From Macrothele yani (taxonomy: Eukaryota; Arthropoda; Arachnida; Araneae; Macrothelidae): a stretch of DNA of 64,000 nt. Below are positions 1 to 10,905 of this stretch, one piece after another. Position 1 is the first letter of the stretch, and each line of letters begins with the position of its first letter. Both the position numbers and the translations under genes were made by a program. The DNA is taken from assembly GCA_039090855.1 (NCBI GenBank), contig CM077025.1, positions 102,404,489-102,468,488 of the forward strand, read 5' to 3'. A model generated the notes under the pieces. That model had not been told where the DNA came from and made no database searches. It was given only the letters and a program-made list of their open reading frames with translations.

Positions 1-560
1 AAAGGTGCGTCAGTATTGCAGGTGTTAGGGGTAAGATAGATTTCAATGCTTTCGCGGTATCTGAGGGCATGGCGATTGCTGAACGGGGCGATCCGCTTAA
101 CATTGTGCCAATCGGGAGCCGCGGACGTATCGCTGATGGTTAAAATTGAAAGGGAGGTGGAAGGGCTACCTTTCTTAACATCAGCGATATGCTTCATCAA
201 AAGCAGGTTTATGTTGATAGGGATAGAGTAGACACCTTGTAAATCTAGGGGTTTATTGAGATCTCTGTCCTTAAGGATGAGTTTGAGAAGATGTGGAGGT
301 GGTTTGACTGCAATCCTGTAGCCAAAAGACTTGAAAATAGAGCAAACTTTATGAGTGAAGGACAGGCTAAAGGGCAAAGTGCCAACAAACTGATGGGTAG
401 TGGAAGGTTCAGGCAGTAAATTAGATCTATTCTGTGATTCAAACCTCTTGATTAGTCTATGTAATAAGAGGGGTAGAAAGCCATGCAATTTGCCTTTTAA
501 AATCCTTACGATTTGGAAAGCGATTTTGAAATCTGACAACAACTGACTCTTTTACCATGT
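1..560 (-). pseudogene. Decayed Penelope-like retroelement fragment (GIY-YIG endonuclease part)
   Basis: Read on the minus strand across several frame shifts, this stretch gives peptides resembling the C-terminal part of Penelope-like elements: a segment ending QGVYSIPI, the position where the GIY-YIG domain normally begins, then KHIADVKKG and YRESIEIYLTPNT, which resemble the tail of that domain. In intact elements the domain is the endonuclease that nicks the target for reverse transcription. No continuous frame survives, the GIY-YIG core itself is missing or scrambled, and the copy runs off the left edge. The assignment rests on pattern memory of the family; another retroelement C-terminus is possible. 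Confidence 0.45.
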
Positions 561-2640
561 GTGTCATTCCATGGCTGATGAAGGCAGAAGTCGAAGTCGC
601 TACCGAAACGTACCGCTCATAATTTTTCAATGTGACTTGCGCAAGTGATGATGATTTCAAGAATTCTTTTAATGTATTGTGTGTTACGTATTTTCCTGCC
701 GATTCTTCTCACTATGATATTACCATTCTTTCGATAATATCACTGTTTTACGATATGATTCATGGAGATTCCATTTCAAAACAATGATTGATAAAGAATA
801 TGATCTTCCACACCGATATCTGCTGTCTGATTCGGGAAATACGCGGATCAAAATCGAAGGCCGACGAATCGGCCGCGTCACGCTAAAGTGTAACAGAAAA
901 GGATACAAAATTGAGATTCTCCAAAACATACTGAAATCCGTAATTCTTCCAACCTATCCATAATTCCATCATCTGACAGTCGAAACCATGATAATTACGG
1001 ACAATCAGTAATAGTTGGCACCTCTGTGGTCATAGTGATGACAGAGATTTTTCAGTAACAGTAAAATGATTTTCAACTTTATCTCTGCTCTGTGAAAATG
1101 AGCTGTTTCTACTAATGTGCTCTCTAAGTCACCCATTTTCATAGTAAAATTTATGTAAAGCCCAAGCATAGCTGTAATAAAGCAACAAAGTTCACATACC
1201 CATACTTATATTTAAAACTTAAAAAAAAAAATGAATAGGTAAAACAAGGAATAACTTGACAATGGTAGTGACAAAGAAAATTCATCCACATAAAAATCAC
1301 ATAAATCAAGCAGTTTGACCACAGTTTCCAGCACTTTATCGCAGTAGCAAAAAATTACAAAACTTCAGGAGTAGCTCCACAGAAATCAGAACACTTGGCA
1401 ACTCTGGTATTGCCTATAAATCACTGAGACCCCCTTTTTTTAGTGCTTGTTTAAAAACCTTAGAAAACTCTGGTATCCTTAATCATATTTCTTAGAGACC
1501 TTTCCAATATGGCAGAATAATAATTTTTTGATTCCTAGCATCTTTCCACCATGTAAATTTATGAATGCTTCAGAGCTTAAACATCATTTTAGTGATTAAG
1601 AGTTCAATGCCTAACCTTATGTCAATGAGTCTTTCACCATTCACTTTTTCCTATTTCATCTTTAAATCCTAGTTGTCATTTCCAACTGTTCCACCAAAAT
1701 CCCCAAGAATAAAAACTTTTTAATCTGTATGCTTTTAATTACCATTTCTAAATCCTTAAAAAATAAACCCACTTCTTTAGAACTAGAACCTTCTGCTGTT
1801 ATCCACAGAATGCCACAACTTTAACCCTTTCGTGACCACAATACTAAAATGTTTTGTCACCCAGAATATCACAGTGCCCAAAAATGCCTTCTGCTCCTTT
1901 CCAAATTTCATCCCCCCTTCCCTTTGTCAAGTTAACAAAAGAAGGATTAGTGCTTTGTCACCACTCAAAACTTCGAATCTATAGGCTTGCTATGTTGGAC
2001 ATTCCCTGGGGCGATCAGTGCATTCTTCTACCATGGGTAATTGTGAGGTCAAATAAAAAAAAAACCTGAAAACAGCGAGACCAAAGTAATGTGTATGCTG
2101 AGTTCACTTACAGAACAAACTGATTATTTTGAACTACATGTATTACTTATAAAACACTTTTCCATAAATATTCTAACTTACATATTCTGTGGAGAAATAA
2201 ATTGCTCTGAAATTAGTAAAACAATCATGAATTTAAAATCTAACAGCTTAAAAACAATTTTTATTTGCATTTTTCTTTTACACAGAATAAAATCTGAAAA
2301 CAACGAACTTGTTTTACAAAACTATAAGTTGATGCATTCTTAAAGTTCATCCTTTTTTTGAGAAAACACATCAATTTTGTCTGTTATTCCCCTTCTACAT
2401 CAGCACAATCAGACTTTCTTTTACACCTTTCATTTTTACTAAGTTCTGGAATCTCCGCACATTTTTTAATGTTACAATGCTGTGTTTTTTTTCTTTTTTT
2501 TTTTTTTTTTGTAGTCCCACAATTTTCAACAGTGCTACTTGATTTTTTAATGCTACTTTGCATATCCTTCTTATAATTGCCCCAACTATTTACCATATTT
2601 TGAACTAGTTGTACTTGCTCTGTTTTATTGGGAACCTCAA
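561..2640. other. Non-coding stretch, no gene recognised
   Basis: AT-rich sequence with only short open frames lacking domains or splice context. It holds a T-rich tract at about 2487-2512. I see no paired inverted ends, no tRNA-like boxes and no convincing exon. Confidence 0.5.
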
Positions 2641-2727
2641 CGAACTATAGGGGGCGCTGCGCAAACGTAAACAAACTTCTCTAGTACGGGTAACGTCGCA
2701 CGTGTTTCCATAAAGTCGAATGTTAGA

Positions 2728-3286
2728 ATGGCTGGTTTGTCGCTTTCAATCCTTTTTTTTTTTTTTTTTTGATTGGAGGTTTAACGACCACCGTGAGCAA
2801 CTCAATGGGCTATAAGCAGTCGCCCGTCCCTAATTTAGGGTCACTGGTTCCAGGGAAGGGAGAGAGCCAGTGCCGTAAGACAAACACAACATCCATGCCT
2901 CACCGGGATTCGAACCCGTCCCCCTTACGGACGAGTGATCAGAGGCCATCGCTTAGACCACTGCGCCACTGGGGCGGCTTTTCAATCCTTGAAATAATGA
3001 AATTTGTGGACGCTTCCAAAAATTCAAGATGCATTAAAGAAGGGGAAGTGATTGTTAATGTAGGCCATATAATTTCTTGTGGAATTAAGAAGGAAGATGG
3101 AAGAGAAATTCTCATAGTTTCGCACTGCATTCAGTCCACGGCAATAACGTCGTCGCCTCACTCCATCAACGGTGTTTTAGATACAAGTAACAGTGAAATT
3201 TCTATAAAGTCATTTGAGTGCTCTTGTAAAGCGGGCAGAAGTGGAACGTGTAAGCACTGTGTAGCAGTAATGCTTTACTGTAACAG
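2728..3286 (+). CDS. SWIM zinc-finger protein, first coding exon, interrupted by a SINE
   Basis: Without the inserted repeat, the ATG at 2728 opens a frame of about 110 codons ending at a splice donor after 3286 (AACAG then GTAATT). Near its end is ECSCKAGRSGTCKHC, which satisfies the SWIM pattern C-x-C-x(n)-C-x-H, a zinc-binding module of DNA- or protein-binding proteins and of MULE transposases. The upstream part (MAGLSLSILEIMKFVDASK) resembles uncharacterised arthropod SWIM proteins as I remember them. A minus-oriented SINE sits after codon 9. With 18 T residues in its tail, the original ATG frame stops at a TGA at 2770-2772. The frame downstream is open back through the SINE, which supplies an in-frame ATG at 2805. 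Function is unknown; the gene could be host or transposon-derived. Confidence 0.65.
2755..2980 (-). repeat. tRNA-derived SINE, full length, in the SWIM exon
   Basis: Minus-oriented copy of the window's main SINE: a poly(T) start (poly(A) tail on the other strand), a body with the tail motif CCTAAATTAGGG, and a tRNA-like head with GGCGCAGTGGTCTAAG (A box) and GGTTCGAATCCC-like (B box) sequences for RNA polymerase III. The 10-bp direct repeat TTCAATCCTT at 2745-2754 and 2981-2990 is the target-site duplication, which proves insertion into the exon. Confidence 0.9.
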
Positions 3287-3738
3287 GTAATTTTTAATTT
3301 TACATTTTCAGGTAAGTGATATAGTAATACCGACACGGGTGTTCTAATCCGGATTACTATTAAAAGCTGACATTTCGTTTCACTTGACGTTTCCCAGGAC
3401 CTATTTTCAATACTGTCAACAATAACATTTGTAATTTTTGAACATTCTGTTCCTAAAAGTGTTTGTGAATTGGTAATTGTTGATCATCATTGGGTTCTGC
3501 GTTTTTGAACCGATGACTGTTGACAGAACATTGCAAATCTTGTTCCATAATGAAGTTTAAATTTATATGGATAACAGCAAATATTTGTTTTCAAGATTAT
3601 GTAGAAATGCGGATTTTTTAATTACTACTATGCAATAAAAACATGCTACCTTGTTTATTATTCATTCAAAGACGTTACTAGGTTAATAGCATTTCACTGG
3701 AAGGATTTCAAACGCAAGGCACAAACGTTTATACTAAC
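3287..3738. other. Intronic sequence between facing SWIM and THAP exons
   Basis: Begins with the SWIM exon's splice donor on the plus strand and ends with the THAP exon's donor on the minus strand, so it would be intron for both genes. It is AT-rich and I see no further exon. Confidence 0.4.
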
Positions 3739-3821
3739 TTGTGAAAAACATAGCCGAAACCTTGGGAACGACATTGCGGGACACAACAATATGATTTGTT
3801 CTTCTTCACGGAATTCTCCAT
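3739..3821 (-). CDS. THAP zinc-finger protein, first exon (partial)
   Basis: An ATG at 3821 on the minus strand opens MENSVKKNKSYCCVPQCRSQ followed by GFGYVFHK. The CCVPQC pair and the following FHK match the start of the THAP domain, a C2CH zinc finger that binds DNA in animal transcription factors and P-element transposases. The frame meets a donor (CACAA then GTTAGT) after 27 codons plus two bases, a usual exon-1 break for THAP genes. The remaining zinc ligands would be in later exons, which I did not find. The exon faces the SWIM exon about 450 bases away, so the two transcription units would overlap. Whether it is a host factor or transposon remnant is open. Confidence 0.6.
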
Positions 3822-4544
3822 TATACAACTCTCTAATTCCAGAATGAATGCAAAAATACACCAAACTACGACAACTGAACGTAATGAGCGATCTACCAAC
3901 AGCCAAGCATTGAGCCAAAAACGTTACCCGTACTACAGTAATTCTTCCTTTTGCCGCTAGAGGGAGAGCGGACCGCTGAGATTGCCAATTGTCCTCCGTG
4001 CTCGTGATTAATGAATATTTTTCAATAAGCGCATTATTTCTGGATTTTTTTTTTGCACTTTTACAAACTGGTCTATCCTGCAAAAACTATAAATTCCTTT
4101 ACTTTAAATTAAAAGTCTAAGAATAATTTTAACAGATACAATATATATAGACCTCAATTTTTCCAGAATTTCCGGGTTTAATCGCCAAAAAATTCCAGAA
4201 TTCCGGATAAAATCTGGACCACAATCAAGTCTGCTCTACTCATAACCAAAGACAAGTGGGAGTGGTAACACCTGGAAAATCTTGTTTACTTTCCCCTTGT
4301 CTTGTTCTTTCTTGTAAAAAATATGCTCTCAATCTATTTTATTTTGATTGAGAACATGTGAAAGAATTTTTAAGACAAATTTTCTCCCATAAACTCCGCT
4401 TTTAGGACAACAAAAGATATCGCAGTTCATTTGAAATTACATAATATTAGCATTTTATGCTGTCTTTGAGGTTGAAAATCACTATTTTTCTGCTAAATGA
4501 GCTTTTTTTCTCATAGTACAAAAAATATTTTAAGACGACATATT

Positions 4545-4580
<36 letters not shown>

Positions 4581-4891
4581 GGATAACTACAGGATATATA
4601 TGTGTGCATATTGTGTGTCTAACCGACTGGTTCAACACAGTCGGTTAGAATCAGGCCCTATGGGTAATGCAACGTAGGTTCAATACGGTTAGAATCAGGC
4701 CCTGTGGGTAACGTAACGTAGGTTCAATACAGAGTCAGTAGCTTCTATTTCCAAAAAACGGTGGCTCAGTGTTGGGCCTATGTTAGATTGCAAGACTGTG
4801 CTACCAGGGACCTATTTCAGTATCCACAAACTTAGGTTTTCAAAAAAAATATGTAATTTGTAAGCTTATTTGTTCCACGAATCCTGAATAT
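3822..4891. other. Non-coding stretch with poly(T) and a 44-bp tandem duplication
   Basis: Upstream region of the THAP exon. It holds a poly(T) tract at about 4546-4576 and two adjacent 44-bp copies at 4643-4686 and 4687-4730, both starting GGTTAGAATCAGGCCCT and ending GTAGGTTCAATAC. No other coding signal is visible. Confidence 0.5.
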
Positions 4892-5107
4892 ATTTTTTTT
4901 ATTGGAGGTTTAACGACCACCGTGAGCAACTCAATGGGCTATAAGCAGTCGCCCGTCCCTAATTTAGGGTCACTGGTTCCAGGGAAGGGAGAGAGCCAAT
5001 GCCGTAAGACAAACACAACATACATGCCTCACCGGGATTCGAACCCGGACCCCGTTCGGACGAATGATCAGAGGCCATCGCTTAGACCACTGCGCCACAG
5101 GGGCGGC
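4892..5107 (-). repeat. tRNA-derived SINE, full length
   Basis: Same family and orientation as the copy in the SWIM exon, with a short poly(T) start and the complete tRNA-like head ending GGGGCGGC. The flanks do not show a clear target duplication. Confidence 0.85.
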
Positions 5108-5111
5108 AAAA

Positions 5112-5212
5112 TAATTTTCCAGTACCTACAGTCTTTCAATGTTTTTATATGATTTTGTTCCATGAACCCAAATAATTTTTCTAGTGCCTACAGTTTTTCA
5201 ATGTTTTTATAT
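5112..5212. repeat. Local direct repeat, two ~41-bp copies
   Basis: Two similar segments at 5112-5150 and 5171-5212 both run from AATAATTTT through CTACAG to TTTCAATGTTTTTATAT, separated by about 20 bases. This is a local duplication just beside the SINE. Confidence 0.6.
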
Positions 5213-6419
5213 AAATTATTTTCACTGGCTTTATTGTATTTTCGTCACAGGTCTGACTTTCCGTGCTTACAATTTCAGTAATTTTTTTACTGCTAATCTC
5301 TTTGTGTCATTCCAAATACAGCATGAAATGAGAAAGTACATTGTTGTTTGCTCAGATGAAACTGCATGACAACAGCTGATCAATGTATTATGAATTAATG
5401 TAGGTGAGTGATAAAGAATTTCATTTATTTCTTCTCTAGTTAATCCTCTTCTCACTCCAGACATACTCAGTAAAACATAATGCAAAATATCGCAGACAAA
5501 TGAACTGCGTGTCAACAAAATAAGAGTTCTATTAAGTGATGTTAGAAGGCTGAATGATATTGCACCGGGACAAACCAACTCCTGGTTCACTTCTTTGTTT
5601 AGCAACAACTAAGATGACTGAGGGCGACTTCTTCTCCTCCAAACACAGTGAAAATTCAAAGAACAAGGGGGGGGGGATGTTACAAAATCCTACCCAACCT
5701 ATTGGATGACCTGGGTACATCTGAATGTTTAGGTATGTGAGATGTTGTGGTAGCAAAAGGAAAGGGTAAAGGTCTAATTTACCCAGTTTGCACACAGTCT
5801 ACACAATGCAATTCTAGATAGTCTCCTACATGACCAACCAAAAAACAAAGCAAAGCACTCACTCACTCACTCTCACTCTCTCTCTCTATTCTTTGCCCTT
5901 TCTTACTGCAGAATACACCAAACTAAATCTGCCACCAAAAGTATATTCTCCTGATACGGGATTCTTGGTCTCACTGACGCTTTCCAAATTTAAGTTGAAT
6001 TTTTCTAATTTTTTAGCTAATTCTACTTCTACTTCTTTCTCACTTACATTTACACAATCATTTACACAGCTGACCCTGATCTCTTTATACTTATCCAGAA
6101 ATTTGGTGAAAGCTTTTTTCTGTAAGAGAATCTGCTATTTTAGAAATGTTTTTCATAATCATTGAATACACGGGAGAAAATAAATGCCATTAACATTTTG
6201 TACCATAAGTGGATGGAAGGCTTGATATGCCAGGGATTTTGCCTGCTTTCCAAAAGAGCTAATAATTGATTTCAATTATATGTATGTTTCACAAAATGTG
6301 TATTAGTTTTAAAATATCAGATCTTTACCATAAAAAACGTTTTGTACCATATCATACCGAAACTGTCTCTAAAATGTGAGAATAAATTAAAAACAATAAA
6401 GTATTATAAGTTGACATAC
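5213..6419. other. Mainly intron of the MBT gene, one possible exon
   Basis: Lies downstream of the MBT exon on the minus strand. It contains open frames without known domains, a G-run near 5668, a CT-rich tract near 5860-5885, and one possible minus-strand exon at 5886-6119, described under findings. I see no recognisable next exon of the MBT gene. Confidence 0.4.
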
Positions 6420-6657
6420 CAACAGTAGCTCGAAGATCATGACCAATTACTTGCGCCCATCCAACAGGATGAATTAATGGAGAACGCTCGTGGCACCAGA
6501 AACCTTCATCACCTTCTTCTGCCGCTTCATAGGAAAGATGCAGCCGGCCTCCGACAACTTCATCTACTGCAGCAACTCTTACAGATGATATCCTATTTTT
6601 GTCCACAACTTCAAGCTTCATACCAACCTGAATTCTGTTGTTCAGACTCTCTTGCAC
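6420..6657 (-). CDS. MBT-repeat chromatin protein, internal exon
   Basis: A 238-base exon between an acceptor (ATAG before 6657) and a donor (GTATGT after 6420) encodes 79 residues plus one base. They include VGMKLEVVDKNRISSVRVAA (11-30), VVGGRLHLSY (34-43), FWCHERSPLIHPVGW (53-67) and IGHD. This is most of one malignant-brain-tumour (MBT) repeat, a fold that binds methylated lysine on histones. From memory it is closest to the second repeat of the Sfmbt, MBTD1 and L3MBTL2 group, Polycomb-linked nuclear proteins. The frame is clean and the codons are conservative, so it looks functional. Neighbouring exons are not in sight, which implies long, transposon-filled introns. Which paralogue it is cannot be settled here. 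Confidence 0.85.
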
Positions 6658-6764
6658 CTATGAATTTAAGAGAAATGGTTTCAGCAAAGCAGATCCATGT
6701 GCACTTTAAATTAGTTTTCAAATGTTAATGAAGACTAAATGTTTGCAATCACATGGCAGTCATA

Positions 6765-7983
6765 CACGGTCAAGTCACATTATTGTGACCACAAGCTAAT
6801 ATCTAGAGTAACCACAGTGTGCAGCACGGACAGCAGCTAGATGGGCTGGGAGTGACTCAATAAGGTGCTGGAAGGTGTTCACAGGTATGTGGAGCCATGC
6901 TGACTGCAGTGCATCTGACAGCTGCTAAAGGGAGCGTGGTGGAGGATCCATAGAGAAAACAACATAATCGATGTGATCCCTCAGATGCTCAATTGCGTTT
7001 AAGTCTGCGGAATTAGGGAACCAGGGAAGCACATTAAAATCTTAATCGTGCTCTTCCAACCACTCTTGGACACTTCTAGCTGTGTGACACGTCGCATTGT
7101 CGTGCTGGAAGATCCCATCCGCCCCAGGGAAGACAATCAACACGTATGGGTGTACGTGGTCTGCAAGGATGGATTCATAACGAATTTGGTCCATAGTGAT
7201 TCCACAGGTATGGGTGCACTCAGAGAATGCTGCAAAAACATACCCCAGACCATAACGCTGCCCTCATCAGCTTGTGTTATTCCAGAATGGTTGAAGAGTG
7301 TTTGTTCTCAGATGTTTCTCGTCTTATATGCCAATGGACATCCGTTTGATGAAGCAGAAAACATGAATCATCGGAGAAGGCAATCTTTTGGCAATTAGCA
7401 GATTTCCAATTCCGATACTGCCATGCAATTGTAAGCCTTCTCTGCCGATGTACCTTCGTTAGCATAGGTGCAGTGACCATCCATCTGCATTGGAGCCCCC
7501 ACAAACAGCAGAGTTCACTGAACTGCAGTTTTAGACACACTTCCGGTAGCCCCTGGTTCATTTGGTTAGTGAGTTGCTCCACTGTAGCGTGTTGATCGTC
7601 CATCACACACCTTTGCAGCTGATGTTCACCTCTCACATCAATGGCACGTGGTGCTCCACAGTTTCCCACATCGCTTATTCGCAATGGTGCCATTTCTCCA
7701 ATCATGATACACTTTAACCACAGCAGCATGCGAACAGTTCACAAACTGCGCTGTTTCAGAAATACTGCCACCCATGGTCAGAAAGTCGCTAATCATCCCT
7801 TTTTTGTAAATCTGATAAATCACTCCTTTTATCCATGACAGCAATGAGTGATATGTTTACAGAATGCCTAGAGCACACCTTACATACCCTCCAAGCCAAC
7901 TCACAACACATGCCTTCTTTCATTGGCTACACGCTGTTGACGTCAAAAGTAGGAGGCGGTCACAATAATGTGACTCAACTGTG
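6765..7983 (-). mobile_element. Tc1-like DNA transposon, decayed
   Basis: A 1.2-kb element framed by TA on both sides. The ends begin CAC-GGTCAAGTCACATTATTG and, on the opposite strand, CAC-AGTTGAGTCACATTATTG, inverted repeats of about 26 bp with three mismatches. The minus strand encodes a broken transposase: a helix-turn-helix part (SISETAQFVNCSHAAVVKVY, 7640-7844), a middle part with KIAFSDDSCF where WSDESRF is usual, and a C-terminal part ending in NTFQHLIESLPAHLAAVRAA (about 6800-6960). Frame shifts and stops separate the parts, so it cannot move by itself. Confidence 0.9.
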
Positions 7984-7985
7984 TA

Positions 7986-8510
7986 TAAGCACACACATAT
8001 ATATACAGAGAGAGAGCCTCTATTTTCCAATTTCGGTTCAAACATACTGCTGCTACACCACCAACACCAATGAATCTCCAAGCAACCGAAGCAACTGTGA
8101 TCCGGATTACAATAGTTGTCACTACATGAAAGCATCAGATTGTTTGATTAGTGCAAATTTAATATGGATTCCTTCTGTATGAATTCACGAAGCGGTGGTA
8201 TTTCATTTTCCATTTAGATTATTTTCTTATTTGTCATAGTACAACATAAATGAGCTATGAAAAAAATAAAATAAATGGTGTGTTGCACCTTTAACTCTTT
8301 CAGGTCTCTTTGAACTCCCTAGATTTGGCAATCTAAGGGTTTACATTAATTAGCACAACTTTGGCTATTTAAGTGATAGCAAAATATAAGAAAAACTTAC
8401 ACAATGATAATTATCTAAGTTATCTTAAGATGGAAGCATCAATTGTGTACCATAAAAACTGTATGGTGAGATTGGAATCAAAGTTTAAAGGTCACGAGAT
8501 TGCTTTTGGA
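7986..8510. other. Non-coding stretch, no gene recognised
   Basis: Between the Tc1 element and the mariner fragment. Short frames only; I cannot assign the sequence. Confidence 0.4.
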
Positions 8511-8552
8511 AAGTACTTTTTCACATGTTTCTCAACCTGTGAAAAAGTACTT
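8511..8552. repeat. Perfect 15-bp hairpin at a mariner fragment border
   Basis: AAGTACTTTTTCACA (8511-8525) and its exact reverse complement (8538-8552) are separated by 12 bases. The right arm and the loop are ordinary mariner coding sequence (HVSQPVKKYLEG). The left arm replaces what should be mariner sequence further upstream. Confidence 0.85.
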
Positions 8553-8563
8553 AGAAGGATCCG

Positions 8564-8594
<31 letters not shown>

Positions 8595-8802
8595 GCCAGA
8601 TATTGCGCTATCGGATTACCATTTATTCCGGTCAATGCAGTCAGCATTTTCTGGAGAACGGTTTAGTTCTTATGAAGACATCAAAAATTGGCTGGACAAC
8701 TGGATCTCTTCCAAGGAACCGGAATTCTTCCTTCGGGGCATACGTTCACTGCCCGAAAGATGGGGTAAAGTTGTAGCTTCAGAGGAAGCATACATCGATT
8801 AA
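8524..8802 (+). pseudogene. Mariner transposase, C-terminal fragment
   Basis: An open stretch encodes HVSQPVKKYLEG, PPYSPDIALSDYHLFRSMQS, and then EFFLRGIRSLPERWGKVV up to a stop at 8802. This is the C-terminal catalytic part of a mariner transposase; the YSPDIAPSDYHLF motif carries the third catalytic aspartate of the DD34D triad. The N-terminal two thirds are missing, cut off at the hairpin described at 8511. The frame is clean over 90 codons, so the loss is fairly recent or the decay is slow. Confidence 0.85.
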
Positions 8803-8878
8803 TATTAAAATATTATTTCTGTTCTCCAACAACATGTTTTGTTCACCTCCAAACTTATTTATATACCCAATATATGTA

Positions 8879-10013
8879 CACCAATGAGCAATTACCTTAT
8901 GACCACCTACCTAATAAGCTATAGAACCCCCTTTAGCCTGCAAATCAGCGGCGGTGGCCACTCGGCGAGGCATCGATTCGATGAGGGGGTGATAGGTATC
9001 CTGGGGTATCTGGTAACATGATGTCAGCAGCAGGTCCTTAGGTTCCTGTACATTTCGGGGTCTTGGTGGTTTAGCGCGAACCTGCTTTTCCAAGTCGAAC
9101 CACAAATGTTCAATTGGGTTTATGTCAGGTGAGTTTGGAGGCCAGGGCGTTAATAGAAAGCCGCCAGCATGTTCCTCAAACCACTCCTTGACGATTCTGG
9201 CATGGCGCATTATCCTGTTGGTAATGGCCATCACTAGCAGGGAACGCAGCTGCTATGAATGGGTGAACTTGGTCTGCAATGATGTTCACATACCTGACAG
9301 CTGTCAGGGATTGTGCTGTTGGGATAATGGGGGCAAAAGTGCCCCAAGAAAACATTGCCCACAGCATAACACTGCCGCCGCCGGCCTGTTTCCGTCCAAC
9401 GGTGCATCCAAGTGCCATAGCCTCCGTTGGTAATTGGCACATCCGTGCTTGGCCATCTACATGATACACCAGAAATCTTGATTCGTCAGACCAGGCCACT
9501 TTCTTCCAATTATTCACGGTACAATCTCAATGATCTTGGGCCATTTCATGCGTTGTTGGCGATGAGCTGTGTGCTGTGACACATTGCCCTGATCACCACT
9601 GTTGTAGCTGTGGGTGATTTGTCGCACTGTGGCCCTGCGGTTGCTGTGCTTCTCCGCTCCCCTCTGGCGTCAATGAGCTGCAGACGACACATGGCTGGAC
9701 GATAGTTCGTCGTTTGGCCATCTGTGCACCACTTCTGATATGTACTCACTACAGCGGTACCTGAAGAACCGACAAGCAGCGCTGTTTTCGAGCTCATAGT
9801 TCCAAGGCGCCGTGCAATCACAATTTGTCCTTAATCAAACTCCGATAAATCAGCAGCTTTTTCCCATTCTGACTCTGAACACTACTAACTGAAAGCCGGT
9901 CCTCAGGTTGTATATATACTGCTCTGTGAACTTCACTTGCGCCACAGTTCAGTCTCCAGGCACGCTCATTTCTCTAGGTTGGAGGGTGGCCATAATGGAA
10001 TGGTTCATTGGTG
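8879..10013 (-). mobile_element. Tc1-like DNA transposon with frameshifts
   Basis: A 1.1-kb element between TA dinucleotides. The left end starts CACCAATGAGCAATTACC and the right end, reversed, CACCAATGAACCATTCC. The minus strand has the transposase in three frames: an N-terminal helix-turn-helix part (9546-9821), a middle part with NNWKKVAWSDESRFLVYHVD and QQDNAP (9176-9517), and a C-terminal part with PNSPDINPIEHLW and IESMPRRV (8911-9234). These carry the D, D and E of a DD34E Tc1 catalytic core, but shifts near 9234 and 9520 break it. Its left end is about 75 bases from the mariner fragment. Confidence 0.92.
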
Positions 10014-10029
10014 TATATATATATGCTGT

Positions 10030-10905
10030 ATATTTATATACAAAGGCCGTTCAATAAAAACTAAGAGTAATGTTTTTTGAGTTGGCAACAGTGCGAAGGG
10101 GGAAAAATAACCACGCAGATGACTAACTGAATTAAGGAAGTATCTATGGTAACAGTAATTAGCTGTGGCAGACGATTCTGGTTTCGTTATTGTGCAGTTG
10201 TTTAAGGTATGTCTGCATTTTGCCATACAGCTATGGAGGTGAGTGATTCAGAGTTAAGAAGTGAAATGCGTTGTGCAATAAAATTTTGCTATCATTTGGG
10301 TAAAACGGCTCCGGAAACAGTTGATTTAATGGAAAAAGCTTAATGTTTGGGCAAGTCGACAATTTTTAGATGGCACCATGATTTCAAAAAATGGCGTTTG
10401 TCAACAGAATCATCTCTTAGACTTGGTCGACCTGAATGTGTTATTACGGAGCGTATTGTTAACACTATTGGGGCAATCCTGCAAGAAGATCGACGAATGA
10501 CATGTGAAGACATAGCAGCATCAACTAATATTTCAAAAACATTGGCATTCCATATACAAGACAAATTACTGCTGTATCATGTGTGTTCCAGATGGGTACC
10601 TCATCACTTGATGAGAGAACAATTGTTAGCCGGAGTTCAGGTGTGTCATGAGTTGAAACAAATGAATTGCAAAGGATCCAAACTTTTCAAACACAGTAAT
10701 AACTGCCAATGAAATATGGGTCCTCTATTTTGACCACCTCACAAAGCGTGCAATGAGTGTCTGGAAACACACAGGCTCGCCTCCTCCTTAAAAAGTGCTC
10801 CACACCAAATCAGCTGGGAAGAAGGTGATGATAATTTTCTTTGGTCATAAAGGTGTAGTCCACCAGCATGCCATTCTTCCACAAATTACAGTCAATTCCT
10901 GAAGC
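10030..10905 (+). pseudogene. Mariner transposase, N-terminal part, truncated
   Basis: From an ATG at 10233 the plus strand encodes MEVSDSELRSEMRCAIKFCY, then, past an in-frame TAA, CLGKSTIFRWHHDFKKWRLS, a run containing SLRLGRPE, and finally FFGHKGVVHQHAI. This is the N-terminal two thirds of a mariner transposase: two helix-turn-helix units, the linker, and the start of the DDD domain. Several stops and shifts are present and homology fades near 10905, before the third aspartate. It is not the missing half of the 8524-8802 fragment, because the order is wrong for one copy. Confidence 0.8.

Noticed and set aside
2384..2596. Minus-strand Lys-rich frame
   Set aside because: Created by a T-rich tract; no domain or splice context.
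3694..4083. Minus-strand frame of 129 codons as a gene
   Set aside because: It overlaps the THAP exon in another frame and has no domain; the THAP reading has a start, zinc ligands and a donor.
5830..6165. Plus-strand Ser/Thr/Leu-rich frame of 111 codons
   Set aside because: Low complexity from a CT-rich tract, no domain; the minus strand has a better exon candidate in the same place.
8524..10905. One mariner split by the Tc1 element at 8879-10013
   Set aside because: The C-terminal part lies before the N-terminal part on the same strand, so they cannot be halves of one copy.
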